Source: Candidatus Pacearchaeota archaeon (GTDB lineage Archaea; Nanobdellota; Nanobdellia; Pacearchaeales; GW2011-AR1). Taken from it: a DNA stretch of 38,800 nt. The position numbers were made by a program, and so were the translations under genes. Under the pieces are notes generated by a model. The model did not search any database, had not been told where the DNA came from, and saw nothing but the letters and a program-made list of their open reading frames with translations. Below, in pieces: positions 22,169 through 30,294 of this stretch (its first letter is position 1; each line of letters opens with the position of its first letter). The DNA is taken from positions 1 through 38,800 of the forward strand of contig JAUYJY010000033.1 of the NCBI GenBank assembly GCA_030699205.1, read 5' to 3'.

Positions 22169-23449
22169 TTATTTCTTGCCGATAAATTTCTTGCCGTCCA
22201 TGTAAGGAATCAAAACATCAGGAATCTTTATTGTTCCGTCTTTTTGCTGACAATTTTCAAGAATTGCAACCATTGCACGCGAAGTTGCAATAGCCGTATT
22301 ATTCAAAGTATGCACAAATCTTCTTTCGCCCTTATCATTAAAATATTTTATATTTAATCTTCTTGCCTGTGCTTCTTCCATATTTGTTACCGAGCCAATT
22401 TCATTATACTCATTAGTTCTTGGGCGCCAGAATTCTAAATCTGCACCCTTCGCTTTTAAATCTCCTAAATCTGCCGAACAGGATTCATATTCTCTTATTG
22501 GAATCTTTAGTTTTTTAAATAACTCTTTTGATAAATCCATTAATTCTTTATAATACTTGTAAGAATCTTTTGGCTCGCAGATAACTACCATTTCTTGTTT
22601 ATTAAACTGGTGCGTTCTAAAAAGACCTTTCTCATCAATGCCGTGAGAACCAATTTCTTTTCTAAAACACATTGAATATGCAGTTAATTTTAATGGTAAA
22701 TCCTTGTGGTTTAATGTTTTCCCAATAAACATCCCAATCACTGGATGTTCTGATGTTGCAATTAAATATAAATCCTCTCCCTCAATCTTATAGGACATTG
22801 CATCTATTTCAGATTTAGAGTATACCCCTTCTAAAACTTTTTTTCTAATCATCAGTGGTGGCTCTATATACTCATATCCTTTTGAAACCATAAAATCTCT
22901 TGAATAATTTATTAAGGCCTGATTTAACAAAGCTAAATCATTTTTTAGAATATAAAAACCATTTCCAGTAATTTCTGCAGAAGTTTCAAAATCAGCAAGA
23001 CCTAATTCCTCAGCTAATTCTGTATGATTTTTTATGGAAAAATCAAATTTTTTAGGAATTCCGATAACCTCGCGAACAACATTATCCTTTGCAGATTTTC
23101 CGATAGGAACAGATTCATGCAAAATAGTTGGTATTTGTTTTAGTAAACTATCAATAGATTCTTTTAATCTTCTTTCTTTTTCTTCAACCCTAGCAATTTC
23201 CTGGGGAATTTGTTTGGCTTTTTTCAGAAGGTTTTTATCATTCGCCCTTTCTTTTTTAGCTTCTGAAATTTGTTTTGACAAAACATTCCTTTCAGCCCTT
23301 AGAGAATCAATTTCTGACTTTAATTTTCTCCACTTTTCATCTTTTTTTATGATTTCTTCTAAAACTTTTAACTTCTCATCTTGAAATTTCTTTTTTATGT
23401 TTTTTCGGATTAAATCCGGGTTTTGCCTAATTAAACTTATGTCTATCAT
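22169..23449 (-). CDS. serS: Seryl-tRNA synthetase
   Basis: This class II synthetase charges tRNA-Ser. The N-terminal long coiled coil (about 30-105) that grips the tRNA variable arm is present. Next come TSEHP (232-236), motif 2 (CFRKEIGSHG with LFRTHQFNKQE, about 261-286) and motif 3 (NNTAIATSRAMVAILENCQ, about 392-410). At 426 residues it is the common form, not the rare methanogen type. A TATA-like TTTTAAATA lies about 26 bases before the ATG. 93-bp repeats lie on both sides of the gene, and its substrate tRNA-Ser(GGA) is at 30862. Confidence 0.97.
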   Translation of the reverse strand: MIDISLIRQNPDLIRKNIKKKFQDEKLKVLEEIIKKDEKWRKLKSEIDSLRAERNVLSKQISEAKKERANDKNLLKKAKQIPQEIARVEEKERRLKESIDSLLKQIPTILHESVPIGKSAKDNVVREVIGIPKKFDFSIKNHTELAEELGLADFETSAEITGNGFYILKNDLALLNQALINYSRDFMVSKGYEYIEPPLMIRKKVLEGVYSKSEIDAMSYKIEGEDLYLIATSEHPVIGMFIGKTLNHKDLPLKLTAYSMCFRKEIGSHGIDEKGLFRTHQFNKQEMVVICEPKDSYKYYKELMDLSKELFKKLKIPIREYESCSADLGDLKAKGADLEFWRPRTNEYNEIGSVTNMEEAQARRLNIKYFNDKGERRFVHTLNNTAIATSRAMVAILENCQQKDGTIKIPDVLIPYMDGKKFIGKK

Positions 23450-23529
23450 ATCTTAAATTAGTGAGGTGATTATTTAAAATTAATGAGTGAGCTAAAAGAT
23501 TAGATTTTGTGATTAGTGGAAAAACTTAC

Positions 23530-23622
23530 TATAGTCTAAGACATTTATAATTGAAAGGTATTTGTCTTAGACTATTAGCGGAAGAACAAAAAACTGTTCA
23601 AAATATTTTGTCTTCTGCTATA
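23530..23622 (+). repeat. 93-bp double-hairpin element, copy 4
   Basis: Full-length copy in the 460-bp spacer between serS and the next gene, upstream of both. It differs from copy 5, 61 bases away, at only one internal base (GCGGAAG against GCTGAAG). Confidence 0.95.
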
Positions 23623-23683
23623 ACCTATTTTCACAGCACCAATACATTAAAGCACACAATCAATAATTATAAAATAACCCAAA

Positions 23684-23776
23684 TATAGTCTAAGACATTT
23701 ATAATTGAAAGGTATTTGTCTTAGACTATTAGCTGAAGAACAAAAAACTGTTCAAAATATTTTGTCTTCTGCTATA
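23684..23776 (+). repeat. 93-bp double-hairpin element, copy 5
   Basis: Full-length copy in the same orientation as copy 4. The near identity of the neighbours, with unrelated sequence between them, points to a recent local duplication or two recent insertions. The rest of the spacer (23450-23529, 23623-23683 and 23777-23911) holds only promoters. Confidence 0.95.
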
Positions 23777-23911
23777 TTACCAGATATTAATCTAACTTAG
23801 TATCTAAAAATATGGGTTCACTCCACAATGTAATATAATCAAATTGATAGTATTTTAATGTGCTTGGTGGGAATTGGTATATTTTATAAATCATAAATTC
23901 TTTAAAGTTTT

Positions 23912-24550
23912 ATGGTGATGGAGGAGATAATATTGTCTTTTGTAGGTGCATATAATTTACTCATTGCAAGCGTACCTACACAATATTCCGGATTGATTAA
24001 CATATTTGTTTTCGCATTATTGCTTTCTCTTTATTCTATTTTTACATGGAAATTTTATCGGTTCCTTTCTAAGAAAGACTTAATTGAATTAAACCTTTTT
24101 GAATACAACCGCCTTACACACCCATTTCTTAAGAAATTGTTGGCAATAGCCCTTTATTTAATTGAATACATAATTATTCTTCCATTTCTAATTTTCTTCT
24201 GGTTCGGAATTTTAGCGTTGCTAATTCTGATACTATCCGAAAGCCTTAGTATTCATCAGGTAATTGTTGTTTCTGCAGCAATGATTGCGGCAATAAGAAT
24301 GCTTTCTTATTACGAAGAAGATTTATCAAGAGACCTTGCAAAAATGTTTCCATTTACCATTCTTGCTATTTTTATTTTAAATCCTAATTTCTTCTCTTTG
24401 GAAAGAATTCTTACTAACCTTATAGCTCTCCCAGAATTAGTTGGAAGCATCTTTTACTTTTTAATTTTGATAATCGGTCTTGAAGTAATTTTAAGAATTA
24501 TTGATGTAATCAGAAACCTTGCGATTAGCAGACGGGGAGAAAAGAAATAA
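23912..24550 (+). CDS. Polytopic membrane protein of unknown function
   Basis: This 212-residue protein has about five hydrophobic helices (for example INIFVFALLLSLYSIFTW, YIIILPFLIFFWFGILALL and FYFLILIIGLEVILRI). It also has a conserved-looking cytoplasmic loop (KFYRFLSKKDLIELNLFEYN) and a basic C-terminus. A TATA-like ATTTTATAAATC near 23880-23891 sets a leaderless start at the ATG at 23912; the ATG at 23918 is an alternative. It is convergent with the antiporter gene. I do not recognise the family. Confidence 0.7.
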   Translation: MVMEEIILSFVGAYNLLIASVPTQYSGLINIFVFALLLSLYSIFTWKFYRFLSKKDLIELNLFEYNRLTHPFLKKLLAIALYLIEYIIILPFLIFFWFGILALLILILSESLSIHQVIVVSAAMIAAIRMLSYYEEDLSRDLAKMFPFTILAIFILNPNFFSLERILTNLIALPELVGSIFYFLILIIGLEVILRIIDVIRNLAISRRGEKK

Positions 24551-24568
24551 GAAAGCGAATAGATATTC

Positions 24569-26263
24569 CTATTCATTGCGTGGGTGGTGCCCGTGAGAAA
24601 TTCTTTCTCCAAATTCTTTCAATTGTTTCTTACCTTCTTTTCTTATTTCTTTTTTCTCAAAATTATCTTTTACTAAAAGATGTGCCATAAAATCCCCCCC
24701 AAGGAAGCTGGGCATAATAACATAATCTGCACCCTCTTCATATAACTTGATGCTCTCTTCCATTCTCTTAGAAGTTGGTATAAAAAGAACATTCTTATTT
24801 TTTATTTCTCTTAAAATTTTAATATTTGTTTCTAAATCTGATATTGTTGAAATTATAATTTCTGCTTTTCTTAATCTTAATTCATTTAGAAATTCAGAAT
24901 CATTCACATCACCATAAGCACAATTAATTCCCCTTTTAGAAAGTTTATTTATAATATCTGGATTGAAATCTATAACTAAATATTTCTTTCTTGCTTTATT
25001 AAACGCTTTTAATAAGTTAAACCCTAAATGGCCATACCCCATTAAAATCACATCATAATCTTTGTTTTTGGCAGCCGTGCCAAGTTCTTTCTTTTTTCCA
25101 TCAAATATATTCAGCAAATTCTTTATTTTATTATAAATTGGATTTGAATAATAAACCATATAGCTGCTCAAGGCGATAGTTATTAGTGCCACTAAAATTG
25201 AAAGAGAAAGTATTTCCTGTTTCAAAACACCCATAGTTGCTCCAAGCAAAATCAGAATTAATGAAAATTCGCTTATTTGTGCAAGTAAAATTCCTGTATG
25301 AAATCCCACTTTCTTTTTATATCCAAAGAACTTCATTAAAGTCATTACAATTATTGGATTCCCCACCAATACAAAAATAGAGAATGCAAATGCCTTTGTA
25401 ATTAATCCCAAAGATAAAGGACCTATAAGTTTAGAGCCAAAAAATACAAAAAACAACACCACAAAGAAATCTCTTATCCCTGTGATTTTACCCTTTATCT
25501 CAAGATTATATTTTGATGATGCAAGTGCCATCCCCGCCAATAATGCCCCAATTTCAATTGAAAATCCCAACCCCTCAAAAGCTATTGCTACTATTAGTGT
25601 CCACGCAACGCTAAATAAGAATAAAATTTCCTGATTTCTCGCAGCCAATCCAACAATTTTATGAAGAATGAAATATGAGATTAAAAAAACTCCTGCAATT
25701 GCAATCGCACCCTTAATAAGCTGAATGAAAATTAAAGATATGTCTCCACCCCCTAAAACTGGAACTAACATCAATGCAATTGCTGCAACAAAGTCCTGAA
25801 CAATTAAAACACCTATTCCTATTTTTCCATGTAGTGTATCTAATTCTTTTTTATCTGAGAGAAGTTTTACAGCAACAACTGTCGATGAAAACGCAAGACC
25901 TGCTGCAATGTATAATGCGGGAATTGATGAAAATCCAAATCCGATAGCAATTAAAAATCCTATGGACGCCGTAACTAATATCTGCCCCAATCCAACTCCG
26001 AGAGCAACACCCCCAACATCCTTTAAGACCCTAAAATCCAAATTTAAACCAACGATAAATAATAAGAAAGTGACTCCCATCCTCGCTAATGCCTGAACCA
26101 AATCTGTAGAACTTAACAAATTTAATGCAAATGGCCCGACTAAAATTCCTGTAATCAGATATGCAATTATAGGGGGCTGTTTTATTGCTCTTCCAAATAA
26201 ACTTAGAACTGCCGCCAATCCAATAATAACCCCAATTTCTATAATTATACTTTCCATCTGCAA
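24569..26263 (-). CDS. KefB-type K+/H+ antiporter (CPA2) with TrkA-N domain
   Basis: Residues 1-375 form the 12-13 helix monovalent cation:proton antiporter domain, with PIIAYLITGILVGP, FLLFIVGLNLDF, AAGLAFSSTVVAVKLLSDK and GALLAGMALASS. Residues 400-515 form a Rossmann-type TrkA-N/RCK domain (DVILMGYGHLGFNLLKAF, YLVIDFNPD) that senses NAD(H) or another ligand and gates transport. The His-rich C-terminus (HGHHPRNE) is unusual. The protein probably regulates K+ and pH. Confidence 0.9.
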   Translation of the reverse strand: MQMESIIIEIGVIIGLAAVLSLFGRAIKQPPIIAYLITGILVGPFALNLLSSTDLVQALARMGVTFLLFIVGLNLDFRVLKDVGGVALGVGLGQILVTASIGFLIAIGFGFSSIPALYIAAGLAFSSTVVAVKLLSDKKELDTLHGKIGIGVLIVQDFVAAIALMLVPVLGGGDISLIFIQLIKGAIAIAGVFLISYFILHKIVGLAARNQEILFLFSVAWTLIVAIAFEGLGFSIEIGALLAGMALASSKYNLEIKGKITGIRDFFVVLFFVFFGSKLIGPLSLGLITKAFAFSIFVLVGNPIIVMTLMKFFGYKKKVGFHTGILLAQISEFSLILILLGATMGVLKQEILSLSILVALITIALSSYMVYYSNPIYNKIKNLLNIFDGKKKELGTAAKNKDYDVILMGYGHLGFNLLKAFNKARKKYLVIDFNPDIINKLSKRGINCAYGDVNDSEFLNELRLRKAEIIISTISDLETNIKILREIKNKNVLFIPTSKRMEESIKLYEEGADYVIMPSFLGGDFMAHLLVKDNFEKKEIRKEGKKQLKEFGERISHGHHPRNE

Positions 26264-26315
26264 ACCTCTTTTTCTCTCTTTAAAAGAATAAAAACAATTT
26301 TAAATATGTTCCCAT

Positions 26316-26564
26316 TTAGGAAAGTTTCTTCTTATAAACTGCAATGTAAAATACAATAGCCCCTAATATTCCTGTGAAAATAGTTATTATCAGATGGAAA
26401 GTATTCTTCATAATTCCCTCCAAGTAAATCATTCTTATCCAAAAAGTCAATCCCGACCCTATTGCTCCAATTATTGAGACGTAGAATATGAAGAAAAAGA
26501 ATATCCCGAGGATGGGACTTAGGGTTTCATGATTTGTTAAAGATATGCCAATCATAGATATCAT
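26316..26564 (-). CDS. Small two-helix membrane protein
   Basis: This 82-residue protein has two to three hydrophobic segments (ILGIFFFFIFYVSIIGAIG and LIITIFTGILGAIVFYIAVY) and a short basic C-terminus. It lies 52 bases upstream of the antiporter gene on the same strand, so the two may be co-transcribed. No family is recognised; it could be an antiporter accessory subunit, which is only a positional guess. Confidence 0.5.
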   Translation of the reverse strand: MISMIGISLTNHETLSPILGIFFFFIFYVSIIGAIGSGLTFWIRMIYLEGIMKNTFHLIITIFTGILGAIVFYIAVYKKKLS

Positions 26565-26613
26565 AAGAATAATTATTGAAATGAGAAAAGCATAAAGATG
26601 GAATTTGCATTTC

Positions 26614-26680
26614 TTTTTATGTCGAAGTTGCTGATACAGATGAATGCAACTTAGAGCACAAGAGAATTGCTTACTCTTGC
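26614..26680 (+). repeat. 67-bp structured repeat, copy 1
   Basis: This block matches 37019-37085 at 62 of 67 positions without gaps. It includes ATGTCGAAGTTGCTGAT and the hairpin AAGTTGC/GCAACTT (26625-26631 with 26646-26652). In the other copy that stem keeps pairing through a G-U change. The short frame starting ATGTCGAAG is closed by TAG here but runs 38 codons in the other copy. Confidence 0.85.
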
Positions 26681-26756
26681 AATTCTCTGTGCAGAGAAAT
26701 CCATAAAAGATTTCTCATGCATCCAAAAGTCCCAAAACAAAACGAGAGGGACTTTT
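26661..26756. other. Chain of three perfect hairpins
   Basis: AGAGAATTGC/GCAATTCTCT (26661-26688), GAGAAATC/GATTTCTC (26694-26716) and AAAAGTCCC/GGGACTTTT (26725-26756) follow each other without gaps of more than about 10 bases. The last is followed by T-rich DNA, as in a terminator. The first hairpin overlaps the end of the 67-bp repeat. No protein gene covers this spacer. Confidence 0.75.
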
Positions 26757-26796
26757 TGATATTCCTGTTTTTCTTTTTTGCTTGAAATGTCCATAA

Positions 26797-26889
26797 TATA
26801 GTCTAAGACATTTATAATTAAACAGTATTTGTCTTAGACTATTAGCGGAAGAACAAAAAACTGTTCAAAATATTTTGTCTTCTGCTATA
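26797..26889 (+). repeat. 93-bp double-hairpin element, copy 6
   Basis: Full-length copy in the rps10 upstream spacer, 40 bases after the hairpin chain. Its left-hairpin loop has AACAG where copies 3-5 have GAAAG or GAAAT; copy 2 shares this variant, so two sub-types exist. Confidence 0.95.
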
Positions 26890-26940
26890 CTATATGGAAC
26901 AAACTATTATAAATGTAAGTTTTGTGTATTTTTATTATGC

Positions 26941-27000
26941 TCATCCCACTTGGCTGGGATGGGGGCGGTCGGCTCACTACGCGGCGGGCTGACCGCACTC
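26941..27000. other. GC-rich double hairpin upstream of rps10
   Basis: CATCCCA/TGGGATG (about 26943-26962) is followed by a longer arm GCGGTCGGC with GGGCTGACCGC (about 26966-26998). The GC content stands out against the AT-rich surroundings. It lies before the TATA-like TCTTTTTAAACC (about 27019-27030) of rps10, so it is not part of that leaderless mRNA. A terminator, small RNA or repeat remnant are possible. Confidence 0.5.
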
Positions 27001-27051
27001 CATAAAATTTGAAAAGCAAATCTTTTTAAACCAAATTTTTCTAAACCCATC

Positions 27052-27360
27052 ATGGGAAAGGTAAGAATTAAATTAAGCAGTATTGATATAGGAGCTTTAA
27101 ATTCAGTGATTGAAATGATTAAAGGGATTTCTGATAAAACGGGAGTTAATATGCGTGGTCCCATTCCATTGCCTACAAGAAGGATGAAAGTAACAACAAG
27201 AAAGAGTCCTTGCGGAGATGGAACGGCTACATTTGACAGGTTTGAAATGAGAGTTCATAAAAGAATAATTGACCTTCCCGCACAGGATAGAGTTCTGCAT
27301 CCAATTATGACTTTAAAGATACCAAGAAGCGTGCAGATAAAAATTGAGATGAAAGACTAA
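27052..27360 (+). CDS. rps10: 30S ribosomal protein uS10
   Basis: This 102-residue protein has the S10 pattern: VRIKLSSIDIGALNSVIEMI, then GPIPLPTRRMKVTTRKSPCG and EMRVHKRIIDL, ending in a beta strand. It binds the head of the small subunit. In many archaea it follows the EF-1A gene, but here it stands alone after a repeat-filled spacer. The TATA-like sequence about 27 bases upstream gives a leaderless start. Confidence 0.96.
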   Translation: MGKVRIKLSSIDIGALNSVIEMIKGISDKTGVNMRGPIPLPTRRMKVTTRKSPCGDGTATFDRFEMRVHKRIIDLPAQDRVLHPIMTLKIPRSVQIKIEMKD

Positions 27361-27396
27361 CTAAATCTTTATTAATAATTTATCTTATCTTTTTTA

Positions 27397-27813
27397 ATGA
27401 AAATATATTTTGCAGGTTCTATTTCCGGAGGGAGGGATGATGTTAAAATTTATTCAGAAATTATTAATTACCTAAAAAAATACGGAGAGGTTTTAACAGA
27501 ACACGTTGGTGATGCACATTTAAGTGCTGAAGATGGAGAGGGAATCGGGGATAAAAAAATCCACGATAGAGATATGAAATGGGTTCTTTCTTCTGATATT
27601 TTAGTTGCGGAAATCACAAAACCAAGTTTAGGAGTAGGTTATGAAATTGGCAGAGCTTTTGAAAATGGGAAAAAAATCCTGTGCCTTTACAGAAAAGAAG
27701 ATGGTAAAATGGTTTCTCCGATGATTATAGGGAATGATAAAATTAAGAGTTTTTGCTATTCTGATTTAGAAGAAGCTAAAGAAGTTATTGATGGGTTTTC
27801 TAGTACTCTTTAA
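27397..27813 (+). CDS. Nucleoside 2-deoxyribosyltransferase-like (DNPH1/RCL type)
   Basis: The fold starts with IYFAGSISGGRDD and has a catalytic-type region SDILVAEITKPSLGVGYEIG, in which the Glu of GYEIGRA is the likely nucleophile. These residues fit the DNPH1/RCL group, which removes bases from 2'-deoxynucleoside 5'-monophosphates, or the deoxyribosyltransferases. 138 residues. It is convergent with thymidylate synthase (4-base overlap) and sits among other deoxynucleotide genes, supporting a role in nucleotide clean-up or salvage. Confidence 0.85.
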   Translation: MKIYFAGSISGGRDDVKIYSEIINYLKKYGEVLTEHVGDAHLSAEDGEGIGDKKIHDRDMKWVLSSDILVAEITKPSLGVGYEIGRAFENGKKILCLYRKEDGKMVSPMIIGNDKIKSFCYSDLEEAKEVIDGFSSTL

Positions 27814-28919
27814 ACCGCCATTTTTCTTTTGATTGCCGGATGTGATTCATAACCCTCTAAAACAAAATCATCTATTGTCAGCTGTTTATGTGGCTTTCTA
27901 GCTATCTTTAAAGTTGGCAAGTTTTCTTTTGGCTTCCTTGACCTTTGTTCTATTAGTGCAGTGACGTGGTCATATTGCTCTTCAACATCATCTTTTGGTG
28001 CATTAGAATTTACCCACATTAATAATTCTTCGTATCTTCCTTCATCACCCTCGCGGATTGATTTCATCCTTAATCTTAATTCATCTAAATGCTCCCGATA
28101 CCACTGCCCTCTCTTTATGAGCCCGGCGTAAATGTGTGCGTCCCCAAAACCATGCACAAAGCTTCTAGGAGTTAGACCAGTTTCATTTGCAATAATCTGT
28201 GTAAGTGCTGCATAACTTGCAATATTGAATGGAATTCCCAAGAACCAGTCAGCACTTCTTTGATACATTTGTAAATCTAATTCTCCTTCTTCGTTAACCC
28301 ATGGTTGAATTAATACATGACAGGGAGGTTGTGATGTTCTTGCTACATCTCCCGGTTGCCATGCAGTTACCATGTTTCTCTTGCTTGTTGGTCTTTTCTT
28401 CATCCTTTCTATCATATCGCCCATTTGGTCTACCAAAACCACTTCTCCCTTTTCCACATCAAAATACTGCCACCTCATCCATTGGGCACCATATATTGGT
28501 CCTGCGTCTCCAAACCTTTCCGCAAATCCTGAATCTTCTCTAATTCTTTGCCCATACTCTGCGACTGCATTATCCCAATCAGGAGAATATTTTATCCCCT
28601 TTATTCCTTCGGAAAAAATCCCTTCCTTTACCATTGCTGAAAGATTATTTTCGAAAGCGTTAGGTCTCCAAATTGTAACTCCATTATCTTCAAGGTATTT
28701 TATGTTTGTATCGCCTCTTAAGAACCAAATTAATTCATGAAATATTGACTTGGATGGAATTCTTTTTGTAGTTAATAATGGAAACCCGTCTCTCAAGTCG
28801 TAACGGTCTGTTCCTCCCATTAAAGAAATAATCGGAGAGCCCTTTCGGTTTCCCTTTATGCTTGAATAAGGAGAAGTTAGAATTTCTTTCGCATGATCTA
28901 AATATTGCTTATCTGCCAT
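27810..28919 (-). CDS. thyA: Thymidylate synthase (ThyA type)
   Basis: The enzyme makes dTMP from dUMP with methylene-tetrahydrofolate. Visible motifs: FPLLTTKRIPSKSIFHELIW (46-65), the catalytic Cys200 in SQPPCHVLIQPW, QMYQRSADWFLGIPFNIASY, and HIYAGL with His and Tyr for dUMP binding. At 369 residues it is longer than the 264-residue E. coli enzyme; the extra length lies around 90-190 and near the C-terminus (residues 290-340). The DHFR and dUTPase-like genes are nearby. Confidence 0.95.
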   Translation of the reverse strand: MADKQYLDHAKEILTSPYSSIKGNRKGSPIISLMGGTDRYDLRDGFPLLTTKRIPSKSIFHELIWFLRGDTNIKYLEDNGVTIWRPNAFENNLSAMVKEGIFSEGIKGIKYSPDWDNAVAEYGQRIREDSGFAERFGDAGPIYGAQWMRWQYFDVEKGEVVLVDQMGDMIERMKKRPTSKRNMVTAWQPGDVARTSQPPCHVLIQPWVNEEGELDLQMYQRSADWFLGIPFNIASYAALTQIIANETGLTPRSFVHGFGDAHIYAGLIKRGQWYREHLDELRLRMKSIREGDEGRYEELLMWVNSNAPKDDVEEQYDHVTALIEQRSRKPKENLPTLKIARKPHKQLTIDDFVLEGYESHPAIKRKMAV

Positions 28920-29160
28920 TTGATTATGAGATAGTTCTATTTTTTAAGGATGATTATACTTGATAGTAGTTGAGCTTTTCCATTTTAAATTTAGAAAATC
29001 TACAGAACCCATAGACTTCATTGCTATTTCTAATCCCTCTCATACTTCCATCTTCTCCATTTTATAGACTAATAACTATAAAATTGGAAAATAAATCTGG
29101 ACAATGGACGATTTATTTTTGTAAACAAAATAACAAATGTTTATCTACTGACTTGAATTG

Positions 29161-29598
29161 CTAATCTAATCTTCTTATTAATCCAAACCCTCCTCCCCTT
29201 TCCCCAATTTCCCTCATTAAAGCTCGGAATTCAAACCTCCTTCTTGATGAATCGGCAGGGTCTTCTGCTACTATAAAAGGATATTCAAATCTTATTATTC
29301 TGTATGCATGTGTCCCATAGGCCATCAATCCATGGTTTATAGATATTTCATCCACTAAATCCAAAGGCTCATTAAAGGGAGTTTCATTATGCCAATAAAA
29401 GTTATACTCAAAACCCTTCAATCTTAGAAAATCTTTTATTTTATGGTCATCAACTCTATGTCCTTTAGCCGAGGGGGTTAAATTATTTGCAATTTCCTCT
29501 TGGGAAATCTGTATCCCATGATTATTAAGAATTCCTTGCAAAATAGAACAGACACAAAAGGTAGGTTTTCTTTGTGGGATTAATCCGGGTGGTTCCAT
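29161..29598 (-). CDS. C39-like papain-fold protein
   Basis: A candidate Cys (KPTFCVCSILQGILNNHGI, Cys15 or Cys17), His (YGTHAYRI) and Asp (AEDPADSS) appear in the order expected for C39-type cysteine peptidase domains. No ABC transporter module is attached. I chose the ATG at 29598 because it leaves a one-base gap after the dUTPase-like stop; the frame is open to an ATG at 29622. Co-transcription with the dUTPase-like gene is clear, but the functional link is not. 145 residues. Confidence 0.6.
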   Translation of the reverse strand: MEPPGLIPQRKPTFCVCSILQGILNNHGIQISQEEIANNLTPSAKGHRVDDHKIKDFLRLKGFEYNFYWHNETPFNEPLDLVDEISINHGLMAYGTHAYRIIRFEYPFIVAEDPADSSRRRFEFRALMREIGERGGGFGLIRRLD

Positions 29599-29599
29599 T

Positions 29600-30193
29600 T
29601 TAATTCTGAACTTCTTTTTCACCTTGGCTTGTCACCCTTCCGCCTTGGTGTTGTCCAGAGTATGCCCTGTTTATTTCTCCAATTACGGGTTCATATTCTA
29701 TATTAAACATTCTTGCACCCAATTCAAATATAAAATTTTGATCTCCCTGATTTTTTATTGCGAATGCAAGCTTTCCCTTATATCCCGGATCTGTTTTTGT
29801 CGCATGAAAACTTACCCCGCCCCTATGTAAAGAACTTCTCGGCCAAATTTTGGGTATTAAATATCCTTCTGGAAAAGAATTGTCATATTTTAATTTTTCA
29901 GCTGGTGCATGGATAACTTCTATTGTTGTAACTAAAACAAATTCTCCTGGTTTTAGAACAATGGTTTTATTTCCATCTTTTTCAAAATCTCCCAGTAATT
30001 CTGTTTTAGGAGAATATCTTTCCCTGCTTGTTCCATCCGCAGCAAGTAGACTATCTCCGAGCAATTTGTGTACTTGCCCCACCCTTAAATCTATTCCAGA
30101 ACCCTCTGGATTTTCTAATTCCCTTTTTGATAATCCCTCTATAAGATTATATTTCTTGTTTAGTTCTAATATTCTAACTGCGGAAATTTTCAT
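29600..30193 (-). CDS. dUTPase/dCTP-deaminase family protein, probably dUTPase
   Basis: The family core is present: GSGIDLRVG (31-39), the phosphate-binding PRSSLHRGG (118-126), TDPGYKGKLAFAIKNQG (134-150) and a C-terminal arm (QHQGGRVTSQGE). dCTP deaminases carry a catalytic Glu in the strand after the DPGxxG turn; here that strand reads LAFAIKN with no Glu. That suggests dUTP hydrolysis and not dCTP deamination. dUMP from this enzyme would feed the nearby thymidylate synthase. 197 residues. Confidence 0.8.
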   Translation of the reverse strand: MKISAVRILELNKKYNLIEGLSKRELENPEGSGIDLRVGQVHKLLGDSLLAADGTSRERYSPKTELLGDFEKDGNKTIVLKPGEFVLVTTIEVIHAPAEKLKYDNSFPEGYLIPKIWPRSSLHRGGVSFHATKTDPGYKGKLAFAIKNQGDQNFIFELGARMFNIEYEPVIGEINRAYSGQHQGGRVTSQGEKEVQN

Positions 30194-30294
30194 TTTACAG
30201 ATTTCATTAAATTTCTTTTGTTTTTAAGTTTAATTATAATTTATACACCATATATCACAAGAATAATTAAAAACAACTAATCACCATTTTTAAT

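Noticed and set aside
7520..26889. The six 93-bp repeats as a CRISPR array or its leader
   Set aside because: They are dispersed over 27 kb, occur in both orientations, have no regular spacers, and no cas gene is present.
27052..27360. Minus-strand frames opposite rps10
   Set aside because: They run antisense to a clear ribosomal protein gene and have no independent support.
29600..30193. Calling this gene dCTP deaminase outright
   Set aside because: The strand that should carry the catalytic Glu reads LAFAIKN, so dUTPase activity is more likely.
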